A stretch of 64,000 nt of DNA from Erythrobacter sp. YT30 (GTDB taxonomy: Bacteria; Pseudomonadota; Alphaproteobacteria; Sphingomonadales; Sphingomonadaceae), in NCBI RefSeq assembly GCF_001542875.1, contig NZ_LMAF01000002.1:1759501-1823500 (forward strand). The letters are read 5' to 3'. Under the pieces are notes generated by a model that was given only the letters and a program-made list of their open reading frames with translations, was not told the DNA's origin and made no database searches. This document shows, one piece after another, positions 7,750 to 16,083 of this stretch (within the stretch, counting starts at the first letter, position 1; the number at the start of each line of letters is the position of its first letter). The position numbers were made by a program, and so were the translations under genes.

Positions 7750-9288
7750 ATGAACGGTATCACAGGCGCAATCCAGGGCTCGAACCCCAGTAGTCCTGAA
7801 AATCTGCCGCCGAGCAGCTTCGAAACACTTGATCGGCTCGATAATGGATTTGCGCCCGCAGATCCCACAATGACGCGCGCTGAGTGGTTGGAACAGGCGC
7901 GCACCAGCACCAGTCCTGCGATGCAGGCCTATTACAACGAGCTTGTAACGCTAGCAGGCGGTCGCACCGATGACGCCGCTCTCAATCAGGTGATTGATCG
8001 CTATCAGGCGCTTCAGAATGCAACCACCGCAAGCGAAGTGATCGCAGCCGAGCGTGGGTTTGTTGATCAAATCGGAACGATGCTGAACCGCTTCGATCCG
8101 ATTGATCGCCTGCGCGATGCGGTGCAGCCGCAAATTGCTAGCATCGCGCGCCAAGCAGGGCTGGCTGACACAGAATGGGGAGCTTCGCTTCAGGGCGTAT
8201 TGGATGCGACCGGTAGCCTTGGCGCATTTCGCGATGGTCTTCGCTCGGGGATGCTCGCAGGTGCTCAGGATATGGTCGTTGGCACACTGCAATTGGCCGG
8301 TCGGACGTTGCAGTATGGGGCGGACAGCTCAATCTCAGGTCATGCTGGGGACGTACTGCGCGATTACACGGGCGATCTTCCAGGTGTGCTGGATGCGATT
8401 ATTCCATCGGCTGAGCGCGGTGCAGCAACAACTGAAACACTGCGATCCATAGGGCGCGCGGTTGGAGATTACATCGGCGCCATCGCAGCAGATCCGGGCA
8501 AGCTACCAGCCGACATAGTAAATGCTATCAATGCACAATGGAGCAACCTGCAGGCATCGCATGACGCGGCAGCAGCGCAAGGGGGCGAAGCTCTAGCCCA
8601 ATGGTGGGGCGAAACGATCGGACGCGTGGCATTTGAGGTCGGATCGACTTTCATTCCCGTCGCAGGCCAGGCGGGCAGGGGAGCGCGTATAGCTGATACT
8701 GCGGTCGATGTTGCCGATGCTGCTGTCGATACTTCGCGCCTCCTAACGGCAGGCGCAGATGACTTGGCCGATGCTGCACATCTTGCCAACAGAGCTGATG
8801 ATGCAGGAGATGCTACGAGACTGACACCCAATAACGGCTCGACTAACGGTGGTGGACCAGCGGGAGGGACAGGTGGACCGAATGGATCGGGCGGCCCTGA
8901 TCGAACATTCATTGGTACTGACCGGGGTGTTGTAATCTCCGATGACGTCCTTGCTTTACAAGGGACGTCGAGGCTGGTCGGAGATTTCCGCGGCATTCAG
9001 GGAGCGCGCGTCGAAGAGATAATTTCGCGTGTCCCGTCCGATTGGACTATGCTGCCTCAGCAGCGCGGGATGGGTATTCGCTTTATAGATGACACCGGCG
9101 CAGAGCGCCTTCGTCTACATGGACCAAGCGCAAGAGCCCCTGAAGGTTCGAATGCGGCTTCGGGTTGGACAGCACGGGTTCACGTGCCTGGGACCTCAAA
9201 CCAGTATTATGACAACCTTGGAAACATTGTTGGCGCGCGCAACAATGACGGGCATATACCCGTATACGGAAATGCTAACCTGGATTAA
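7750..9288 (+). CDS. Polymorphic toxin with C-terminal nuclease-like domain, candidate type III effector
   Basis: A 512-aa modular protein. The N-terminus (MNGITGAIQGSNPSSPENLP) is Ser/Pro/Asn-rich with no Sec signal. Residues about 40-290 are helical. A Gly/Ala-rich hydrophobic patch (VGSTFIPVAGQAGRG, near 297-311) resembles the pre-toxin region of polymorphic toxins. A Gly/Asn/Pro linker follows at about 361-383. The last ~110 residues form a compact domain with HGPSARAPEGSNAASGW (457-473) and a terminal DGHIPV (500-505). From memory this resembles the type-30 polymorphic toxin domain, predicted to be an RNase. ATG 7750 has GGGAG at 7736-7740; the TTG at 7714 is less likely. A small acidic gene follows immediately, as expected for immunity. 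No PAAR, VgrG or Rhs repeats are present, so the exporter is inferred to be the adjacent type III system. Confidence 0.72.
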   Translation: MNGITGAIQGSNPSSPENLPPSSFETLDRLDNGFAPADPTMTRAEWLEQARTSTSPAMQAYYNELVTLAGGRTDDAALNQVIDRYQALQNATTASEVIAAERGFVDQIGTMLNRFDPIDRLRDAVQPQIASIARQAGLADTEWGASLQGVLDATGSLGAFRDGLRSGMLAGAQDMVVGTLQLAGRTLQYGADSSISGHAGDVLRDYTGDLPGVLDAIIPSAERGAATTETLRSIGRAVGDYIGAIAADPGKLPADIVNAINAQWSNLQASHDAAAAQGGEALAQWWGETIGRVAFEVGSTFIPVAGQAGRGARIADTAVDVADAAVDTSRLLTAGADDLADAAHLANRADDAGDATRLTPNNGSTNGGGPAGGTGGPNGSGGPDRTFIGTDRGVVISDDVLALQGTSRLVGDFRGIQGARVEEIISRVPSDWTMLPQQRGMGIRFIDDTGAERLRLHGPSARAPEGSNAASGWTARVHVPGTSNQYYDNLGNIVGARNNDGHIPVYGNANLD

Positions 9289-9703
9289 TTCGATGGATCG
9301 CCCCGATATTTTATGGAGAGTTGCGCAGATGGCATCTTGGCCATTTCAAGAGCGCTTCATCGTGAACGCCACCAGCGACGAATATGTACTCGATACCGAA
9401 GTGATCGAGAACGTTGATGCGATCCGCTACTCGCTTGATAACACTGAAAATGAAGCTCCTCTCTCAGCAGCGGAACGTAGCGCTCTCGATAACCTTCTGG
9501 CCGCAGTGAAGTCGCACAGCACGGCAGCTTTGGAAAACGCTTCAAGGGAAGAGGCGATAAGGAACATCAAGAGCGGCGATGCATGGGAAACACTGCGTCT
9601 GTCGGCGGCCGATACTCTCGAGGCCTTTGGAGTGGACCGCAATCCATCGATTGAAGAAATCGAGCAACTTGAGGAGCAGGCTGAAAAAGCTGTTGCGAAG
9701 TGA
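9272..9703 (+). CDS. Putative immunity protein for the adjacent toxin
   Basis: A 143-aa acidic, soluble protein with no signal peptide and no family I recognise. It starts at ATG 9272, overlapping the last 17 bases of the toxin gene, or at ATG 9293, four bases after the toxin stop; neither has a clear Shine-Dalgarno. The C-terminal half is strongly acidic and helical (SIEEIEQLEEQAEKAVAK). Small size, acidity and a position directly behind a polymorphic toxin are the usual marks of a cognate immunity protein. An alternative is a secretion chaperone: type III chaperones are also small and acidic and sit next to their substrates. I cannot separate these two from sequence alone. Confidence 0.6.
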   Translation: MLTWINSMDRPDILWRVAQMASWPFQERFIVNATSDEYVLDTEVIENVDAIRYSLDNTENEAPLSAAERSALDNLLAAVKSHSTAALENASREEAIRNIKSGDAWETLRLSAADTLEAFGVDRNPSIEEIEQLEEQAEKAVAK

Positions 9704-9869
9704 TCTTTGTTGCCGCTCGTTTTCAAGTAGGACTAGCCAGGCCAATCAAACGGCATTGAGATATGCCAGCGCCCTGGGCAGTCCGCATAAGTCCTTGGCT
9801 AACCCTCTTATTTGAATTAGCTTTCCAAAAGCGCTGCGGGATCAGCGGCGGTTATCCGGAGAGAGCGGT

Positions 9870-10907
9870 TTGGGACGCAAGGCTTCAGGTAGGCCTACCA
9901 GCTTTGATATTGCGTATTTGGCGGGTGTTTCGCAGCCGACGGTGAGCCGCGCCTTGCGGGGCGAAAAGTCTGTAAGTGCTGAGACGCGTGGGCGGATCGA
10001 AGAGATCGCGCGCCAGTTCAATTACACGGTCGACAAGAACGCATCCTCGCTTCGATTGCAGCGCTCAAACACGATTGCGCTATTGTTTTTCGAAGATCCG
10101 ACCCCGGATGAAAGCATGATCAATCCGTTCTTTCTGACGATGCTCGGCTCGATCACCCGCGCCTGCGCCAATCGCGGACTGGATCTCCTTATCTCGTTTC
10201 AAAAGATGGAGGATGATTGGCATGTCACCTATCAGGACAGCCGCCGCGCTGATGGGTTGATCCTGCTCGGCTATGGCGATTTTACCGCATATCGTGGGCG
10301 GTTGCAGCAATTGGAGGAACAGGGGACCAAGTTTGCCCGTTGGGGCTCTGTTTCTGCCGATATCAATGGGCCAACGGTCGGATCAGACAACGTGGGCGCG
10401 GGCAGGCTTGCTGGCGAGCATCTTCTATCGACGGGGCGGACGCGTATTGCGTTTCTCGGCACCGCTGATGATCATTATCCTGAATTTCAAAGCCGATATG
10501 CGGGGCTTTGCGCCGCCTTGAGTGAAAAGGGAATTCAGCCAGATCGCGCGTTGCAATTCGATGCCTTGACTAGCGAGAACGATGGCTATGAAGCCACACA
10601 GTCCTTGCTGGCATCAGGGGCCCGCTTCGATGCTATCTTTGCCGCAAGCGATCTGATCGCAATCGGCGCGATGCGCGCGCTTTCAGAGGCGGGATTGAAC
10701 GTGCCGGCGGATGTCGCGGTAATTGGCTTCGACAATATCCCCGCTGCGAGTGTTACCAGCCCGCCGCTCACGACGATCATGCAGGATATCAAAGGCGCAG
10801 GCGAGCGGCTGGTCGAAACGCTGCTCGCGCAGATTGAAGGCGTCGACCGGCCAGACAACCGCTTGCCCACGCGCCTCATCGAGCGCGAAAGCACGCGCGC
10901 TAGCTGA
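9870..10907 (+). CDS. LacI-family transcriptional regulator of the alpha-glucan genes
   Basis: A 345-aa regulator. Residues about 8-55 form the LacI helix-turn-helix and hinge (FDIAYLAGVSQPTVSRALRG). The rest is a periplasmic-binding-protein-like sugar domain with FDAIFAASDLIAIGAMRAL and AVIGFDNIPAASVTSPPLTT. Start is TTG 9870, preceded by GGAGAG (9857-9862); the N-terminus MGRKASGRPTSFDIA is normal for the family. It is transcribed toward, and ends 6 bases from, the convergent amylase gene. A ligand such as maltose or a maltodextrin is likely from context, and operators of the GAATACG type upstream of the glycosidase genes are candidate targets. Repressor or activator role is unknown. Confidence 0.88.
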   Translation: MGRKASGRPTSFDIAYLAGVSQPTVSRALRGEKSVSAETRGRIEEIARQFNYTVDKNASSLRLQRSNTIALLFFEDPTPDESMINPFFLTMLGSITRACANRGLDLLISFQKMEDDWHVTYQDSRRADGLILLGYGDFTAYRGRLQQLEEQGTKFARWGSVSADINGPTVGSDNVGAGRLAGEHLLSTGRTRIAFLGTADDHYPEFQSRYAGLCAALSEKGIQPDRALQFDALTSENDGYEATQSLLASGARFDAIFAASDLIAIGAMRALSEAGLNVPADVAVIGFDNIPAASVTSPPLTTIMQDIKGAGERLVETLLAQIEGVDRPDNRLPTRLIERESTRAS

Positions 10908-10913
10908 CAAACA

Positions 10914-13493
10914 TCACGGTATTGCGATCACCAGATCATCCATGATTTTTGGTCCATCAGGGTCGCCGCGAAAAGCCATAGGTCCGCCTTCCGGCGTGGT
11001 GTTTCGGAAGCCGCCTTCACCCTCGCGGTCGAAGGTTGTCACGTAAAGCCTGACGCCTTCCCAACTCGCCAACCCCAAGGCTCGTGCGCTGAAAGACAAA
11101 GTGATCGTATCATTTGCAAGATCGGCGAAAACTTCTGGCGCTCCGCCGATTTTTTGATCCGGCGCGCGGGTCATGCTGTTGCCCCATCCAAACACCGTGT
11201 GCATCGCTGACCATTCGAACCCCTCGGGCATCGGAGCGTTGATTTCGTCAGAGAAATCGAGACCTTTTTCGCTCGGTAAATCAAAGAATGTCGTGATCGA
11301 GACGTGATCGAACCCGTTCGAGGGATGCCACTGCGCGGTCGTTTCTCTCATGGAAAGCTTCATTTCGAGGATGTCACCGCCATGGCTGACATCGGCGCCA
11401 AGGATATCGAACTGACCTTCGAAGCTCGGATCGGTTGGGGCACGGAAATTGCCAGTGAGGCCGGTGTCGTCATTGGCCGGATCAGCAAATGCGAAGGACC
11501 AGTCTGCACCGTCCCGCTGTGTGGTATAAGCGATCTGTGGTCCGACGATGCTGCTTTCGGGCGCATAGAGCTGCGCGATGTGATCGTGCGTGCCTACATC
11601 CTCCACGCCCAGAGTGACGGTCCACTTGCCATCTTTCCCGACCGGCACGGATCGCGCGTAATCGAGGTCACCATCGACGATTAGCAAGAGTTCTTTGTCA
11701 GGACCGTCAAATTGACCGAAAAGTTGGAAAGGGTCGGTCAGCGCAGCGTCAGGCAGAGAGCTTTCCAGAGCGATTTCGCTCGCACCAATTGCACTCTGAG
11801 CGTTGCGTATGCCCGACTCTTTCGATGCCGCGAACATCAGGATTGCCCGTGGATCAAGCTCGAGCGTCAGTGAGCCATCAGCACTTAAGGTTGGAGCACT
11901 TTGCGTCCCAAACAGAGGCTCAAGACCGCCAGTCCGCTTAAGCCCTGTCGGCATTCCGGCAAGCAGAGTACGTTTCTCCGAAGTGTTGAGGATAACAAAT
12001 ACCGATTGCGCGCCTTCATCGCGGCGGAAGGCAAAAACGCCCGGCGACATCGCATTGTGTGCCAGCACTGTCAGTCCGCCTCGGCGAAGGGCTGGATGGT
12101 CTTTGCGGATTTTGGCCATTTTCTGGATGAACCGGTACATTTCCGAATTCGTATTGAATTGGCTTTCGCTGGTACCATTGCCACCTGCAAACATGGCGCG
12201 GCGCGGTTCTTCAAATGCCTGCGCATTACCTTGATAAACAACCGGAATTCCCGGAAGCGAGAACATCAGCGCCATCGATTGCTTGAACGCTGGCAGATTG
12301 CCTTGCGAAAGAAAGCGCGGGACGTCGTGATTATCGACGAAGTTTACTGCTAGATTTGGGTCTGGATTGATTAGCATCAGTGCGTTGAGCCGATAGGTCA
12401 TCGCCGATGTGGGTTGGCCTTGCCCAAGGACCCGGATCATCTCCTCTTGAAGCGGAAAGCTAATTAGCGATGGGAAGAGTGGCCGAGTTGGGAGGCCATA
12501 ATAAAGGATCATCTTCGATTCCCCAGCGAGCGAGAACATAGGCGCGTTCTCTTTCACTTCGCCAAAAAGAAGAAAATCGTCCCGCCCGGTCGATTGTGCC
12601 CGCTTCAGAATGCCATTGTCCGCGTAGATGAAATCTTCGAAAAATTGCGGCTCCACATATTTCACGGTGTCCACGCGGAATGCATCGACGCCTGTGTTCG
12701 TGATCCAGTCGCCGTAGATTTGCTTGAAGGCCTCTCTCACTGCAGGCTTCGTAGTGTCGATATCATCCAGATTGGCCAGCTGCTCTGTCAGCTCGCGGTT
12801 TCGATCGTGATAATTGTAGAGCTCGCCGGTCCAGTTGTAGGCACCAGCATCTCTATCCTCGGACCGGCGTGGATCGTTGAGATTGAAGGGAAAACCTTCG
12901 GGTGCATTTGTTGGGCTGCCCGGATTGGTGGCGCGAAATCCGGTTACCGGGTCATGAGTGATCGCGCTTTTGTCGTAGTCGAAAAAATCGCCCGTATGGT
13001 TCACGACGATGTCCATCACGTGATACATTTCGCGTTTGTGGAGCGCGCAAGACAGGTTTTTGAAGTCCTGGATTGTCCCGTAATGCTCATCAACCTTGGT
13101 AAAATCGCGCGCCCAATATCCGTGATACCCGCTGAACTTAGCCTCTTCTGACCACCACTGGTTGGCAACCGGCGGTGTCGTCCAAACGGCTGTTGCGCCG
13201 AGACCCTCGATGTAATCGAGACGGTCGATCACGCCCTTTATATCGCCGCCGCTGTATTTGTGGCTGTCTGCCGGATCGTATTCGTTTAGCCCCTGATCAT
13301 TGTTCGATTGGTCACCATCCTCGAACCGATCAAGCATCAGAAAATAGATTATCTGATCGCGCCAGTCGGGAGAGGCGGTATGAAGATATCGGTCCTGCTC
13401 GCACAGATCGGCGGCTGGACCTTGTGCGTTTGCTGGAACGAGAACAGTCGAAGCAAGCGGCAATGCCAAAGCCCAAGCCATTCGATTTGTCAT
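10914..13493 (-). CDS. Secreted GH13 alpha-amylase with C-terminal glucodextranase-like module
   Basis: An 859-aa exported glycoside hydrolase. The signal peptide MAWALALPLASTVLVPANAQ ends near residue 24. The GH13 (beta/alpha)8 domain spans about 45-480. It has DIVVNHTG (161-168), nucleophile D275 in FRVD, acid/base E312 in FGEV, and the transition-state Asp D390 in FVDNHD. Residues about 480-560 are the C-terminal beta domain. From about 650 to the end a second all-beta module with QWHPSNGFDHVSI and an FGWGNSM stretch resembles the C-terminal domain of glucodextranases and some amylopullulanases. It should hydrolyse alpha-1,4 glucans outside the cytoplasm. It faces the GH31 gene across a 165-base divergent promoter region with a candidate LacI operator. 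Confidence 0.9.
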   Translation of the reverse strand: MTNRMAWALALPLASTVLVPANAQGPAADLCEQDRYLHTASPDWRDQIIYFLMLDRFEDGDQSNNDQGLNEYDPADSHKYSGGDIKGVIDRLDYIEGLGATAVWTTPPVANQWWSEEAKFSGYHGYWARDFTKVDEHYGTIQDFKNLSCALHKREMYHVMDIVVNHTGDFFDYDKSAITHDPVTGFRATNPGSPTNAPEGFPFNLNDPRRSEDRDAGAYNWTGELYNYHDRNRELTEQLANLDDIDTTKPAVREAFKQIYGDWITNTGVDAFRVDTVKYVEPQFFEDFIYADNGILKRAQSTGRDDFLLFGEVKENAPMFSLAGESKMILYYGLPTRPLFPSLISFPLQEEMIRVLGQGQPTSAMTYRLNALMLINPDPNLAVNFVDNHDVPRFLSQGNLPAFKQSMALMFSLPGIPVVYQGNAQAFEEPRRAMFAGGNGTSESQFNTNSEMYRFIQKMAKIRKDHPALRRGGLTVLAHNAMSPGVFAFRRDEGAQSVFVILNTSEKRTLLAGMPTGLKRTGGLEPLFGTQSAPTLSADGSLTLELDPRAILMFAASKESGIRNAQSAIGASEIALESSLPDAALTDPFQLFGQFDGPDKELLLIVDGDLDYARSVPVGKDGKWTVTLGVEDVGTHDHIAQLYAPESSIVGPQIAYTTQRDGADWSFAFADPANDDTGLTGNFRAPTDPSFEGQFDILGADVSHGGDILEMKLSMRETTAQWHPSNGFDHVSITTFFDLPSEKGLDFSDEINAPMPEGFEWSAMHTVFGWGNSMTRAPDQKIGGAPEVFADLANDTITLSFSARALGLASWEGVRLYVTTFDREGEGGFRNTTPEGGPMAFRGDPDGPKIMDDLVIAIP

Positions 13494-13566
13494 TGATCAA
13501 TCTCCCACGGCCTTACGTTTCATTTATTCAATAGGGTGGCCTTGCGCGCCGCACGCTCTCAAGTCT

Positions 13567-13578
13567 GAATACGAATGC
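13567..13578. promoter_or_regulatory. Candidate LacI operator between amylase and GH31 genes
   Basis: GAATACGAATGC matches 9 of 12 bases of the palindrome GAATACGTATTC. The 7-mer GAATACG recurs in the intergenic regions at 18856 and 20764. The site lies 74 bases from the amylase ATG (13493) and 81 bases from the GH31 ATG (13659), so one regulator could act on both. Binding by the LacI protein at 9870 is inferred. Confidence 0.35.
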
Positions 13579-13658
13579 GGGTTGCTCTGTTCACCCCCTC
13601 CCGATACCCGGCAATCGAGCCGGAATGCTAGAGAATTTGCAGCGGCTGGGGAGGAACC

Positions 13659-16082
13659 ATGCGTGTCTTTAGCACAATCTGCTGTCTGATCATTTTCGTA
13701 TCAAGCGTGCTGGCAACGCCTGTCGCAGCGCGCGAATACATCAGCCATGATCGGACAGGGCAGACCCTGTCTATTGTGACCAGTGAAGGGGCGGTATCGC
13801 TTCGTGCGTTGAGCGATGATGCTGTCGAAGTGCACTATCTCGACACCGGGTCACAGCAATTGCCGTCCTTCGCGCTATCGGGTGATGCTGAGCCTGTCGA
13901 CGCGCGCGCCAGCGACAAAGGCGCAATTGTCCTTTTTCATGCGGGCGCACTGACCGTCATTATTGAAAAAGAGCCATTCCGGCTTCGCTTCATGCGGGAT
14001 GGTGAAGAACTGCTGTCCGAAGAGCGCGGCCTGGTGCTGGAGGAAGACAGCCTCGGCTTCCGTTTCAACCTCAGCGATGATGAACGACTTTGGGGTGGCG
14101 GCCAGCGCGTTCTGGGGATGGATCGTCGCGGCGAAATCCTGCCACTCGATAATCGAGGGGCTTACAATTACTCGGGCCGCACCGAAGCGATGTATTACGG
14201 CGTTCCAGCGATACTATCCGATAAGAAGTACCTTCTTCTTTTCGACAATAGCGGTCGCGGCGAAATGGACCTCGGCAAGACCGAGGAAAGCGTCATGGAG
14301 TTCGAGGCGAAAGGCGGGCGCAGCGCTTATGTCGTCGTGGCAGGAGATAAATACAGCGATATCGTCACAAATTTTGTCGGCATTACAGGACGTCAGCCGC
14401 TCCCGCCGCGCTGGGCGTTTGGCAATATGGCCTCGCGCTTTGGCTATCGCAGTCAGGCGCAAACGGAAGATGTTGTCGCAAAGCACCTAGAAGACGACTT
14501 CCCCCTCGACGCTGTCATCCTCGACCTGTTCTGGTTTGGCCCCGATATCAAAGGGCACATGGGCAATCTTGCTTGGGATAGAAACGCATTTCCTGAGCCT
14601 GAGAAGATGATCGCCGATTTCAAGGATAAAGGCGTCAAAACGATCCTGATTACAGAGCCGTTTATATTGAGCTCGTCCGACCGCTGGGAGGAGGCCCTTG
14701 CCAACAATGCGCTTGCTCGTGATGCGGAGGGAGAGCCAGTCACTTTCGATTTCTATTTCGGCAATAGCGGGCTGGTCGACATGTTCGATCCAGCTGCGAG
14801 CGAATGGTTCTGGTCAAAAAATCAGGCACTTCTTGAACAAGGCGTCGTCGGCATTTGGGGCGATCTTGGCGAACCCGAAGCGCATCCATCCGAAATCGTC
14901 CACACGCCCAGTTGGGGCGCTGATCTGGTGCACAATGCCTATGGCCATCAGTGGGCGCGGATCATGGCAGAAAACTGGCAGGAAACATATCCTGATCAGC
15001 GTCCGTTTCTGATGATGCGATCGGGTTTTGCAGGTTCGCAGCGGTACGGCATGATCCCATGGTCGGGCGATGTTAAGCGATCTTGGGAAGCGCTTCAGGC
15101 GCAGATCGAAATTGCTCTCCAGATGAGCGTAATGGGACTTGCCTACAGCCATTCCGACCTTGGCGGTTTCGTCTCGCTTGATCATGACAGTGATGATCCA
15201 GAGGCGATTGTTGCCTTTGATAAAGAGCTTTATATCCGCTGGCTGCAATTTGGCGCATTCCAGCCGGTGTTTCGCCCGCATGCGCAGGAGCAAATCCCGT
15301 CTGAGCCTGTGTTCAAGGATAAACAGACCCGCGATATCGTGCGGCGCTATATCAAGATGCGCTACCGGTTGCTGCCCTATCTCTACACGACCGCGTGGCA
15401 AAACAGTCAGACGGGCATGCCCATAACGCGCCCCCTCGCTTTTGAGGCTGATGATGCCTCTTATTTTGAGGACCAATCGGCGTTCCTGTGGGGCGACAGC
15501 ATGCTTGTCGCGCCTGTCACCGAAAAGGGCGCTGCTTCGAAGAGCTTTAGGCTTGCGTCAGGCGTGTGGTTCGATTTGTGGTCCGACAAGCGCCATCAAG
15601 GAGGCGAGGAGCTGGTCGTCCCGGTTACTCTCGATAATATCCCCGTTTTCGTGCGCGCTGGCGCGTTCGTCCCAATGATCGGCGATATCATGACGACGAG
15701 CGATTACAGCACCGACAGACTTACACTGCACTATTACCACGATGACAGCGTCATCCAGTCGAACGGGCAGATGTATGAGGATGATGGCAAGCTGGCCGAT
15801 GCGTACGAACTCGGGAATTTCGAACTGCTCAAATTCCAATCAGCCTACAACGAAGGCGAATTGGCACTCAATCTAAAGCGAGAGCGCCACAAGGGATATG
15901 ACGGCCAGCCCGAAGTTCGGCAGATGGAAGTCGTCATCCACAACTGGAGTGGGCAGCACGAGGAAATCCGTGTTGGCGGTCAGCAGCTGTCGTCCGATGA
16001 AATCTCCTATTCCGCAGCCGATCGCGAGTTGACGCTGCGCTTTGCATGGGAATGCGATGATGTGGCGTTGATGCTGCGCTAA
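13659..16082 (+). CDS. Exported GH31 alpha-glucosidase
   Basis: An 807-aa enzyme with a signal peptide (STICCLIIFVSSVLATPVAA, cleavage near residue 24). An N-terminal beta-sandwich (about 30-240) is followed by the GH31 catalytic barrel, with nucleophile D402 in IWGDLGEPE and acid/base D471 in PWSGDVKRSW. C-terminal beta domains include the stretch YEDDGKLADAYELG typical of GH31. It releases glucose (or transfers it) from the non-reducing ends of maltodextrins; the WGDLGEPE form of the nucleophile motif departs from the classical WxDMNE and may mean a different specificity. ATG 13659 has GGGGAGG at 13648-13654. It ends two bases from the convergent pullulanase gene. Confidence 0.9.
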   Translation: MRVFSTICCLIIFVSSVLATPVAAREYISHDRTGQTLSIVTSEGAVSLRALSDDAVEVHYLDTGSQQLPSFALSGDAEPVDARASDKGAIVLFHAGALTVIIEKEPFRLRFMRDGEELLSEERGLVLEEDSLGFRFNLSDDERLWGGGQRVLGMDRRGEILPLDNRGAYNYSGRTEAMYYGVPAILSDKKYLLLFDNSGRGEMDLGKTEESVMEFEAKGGRSAYVVVAGDKYSDIVTNFVGITGRQPLPPRWAFGNMASRFGYRSQAQTEDVVAKHLEDDFPLDAVILDLFWFGPDIKGHMGNLAWDRNAFPEPEKMIADFKDKGVKTILITEPFILSSSDRWEEALANNALARDAEGEPVTFDFYFGNSGLVDMFDPAASEWFWSKNQALLEQGVVGIWGDLGEPEAHPSEIVHTPSWGADLVHNAYGHQWARIMAENWQETYPDQRPFLMMRSGFAGSQRYGMIPWSGDVKRSWEALQAQIEIALQMSVMGLAYSHSDLGGFVSLDHDSDDPEAIVAFDKELYIRWLQFGAFQPVFRPHAQEQIPSEPVFKDKQTRDIVRRYIKMRYRLLPYLYTTAWQNSQTGMPITRPLAFEADDASYFEDQSAFLWGDSMLVAPVTEKGAASKSFRLASGVWFDLWSDKRHQGGEELVVPVTLDNIPVFVRAGAFVPMIGDIMTTSDYSTDRLTLHYYHDDSVIQSNGQMYEDDGKLADAYELGNFELLKFQSAYNEGELALNLKRERHKGYDGQPEVRQMEVVIHNWSGQHEEIRVGGQQLSSDEISYSAADRELTLRFAWECDDVALMLR

Positions 16083-16083
16083 T

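Noticed and set aside
14814..15476. Minus-strand 220-residue frame inside the GH31 gene
   Set aside because: Shadow of the GH31 coding sequence; covers its catalytic motifs on the other strand.
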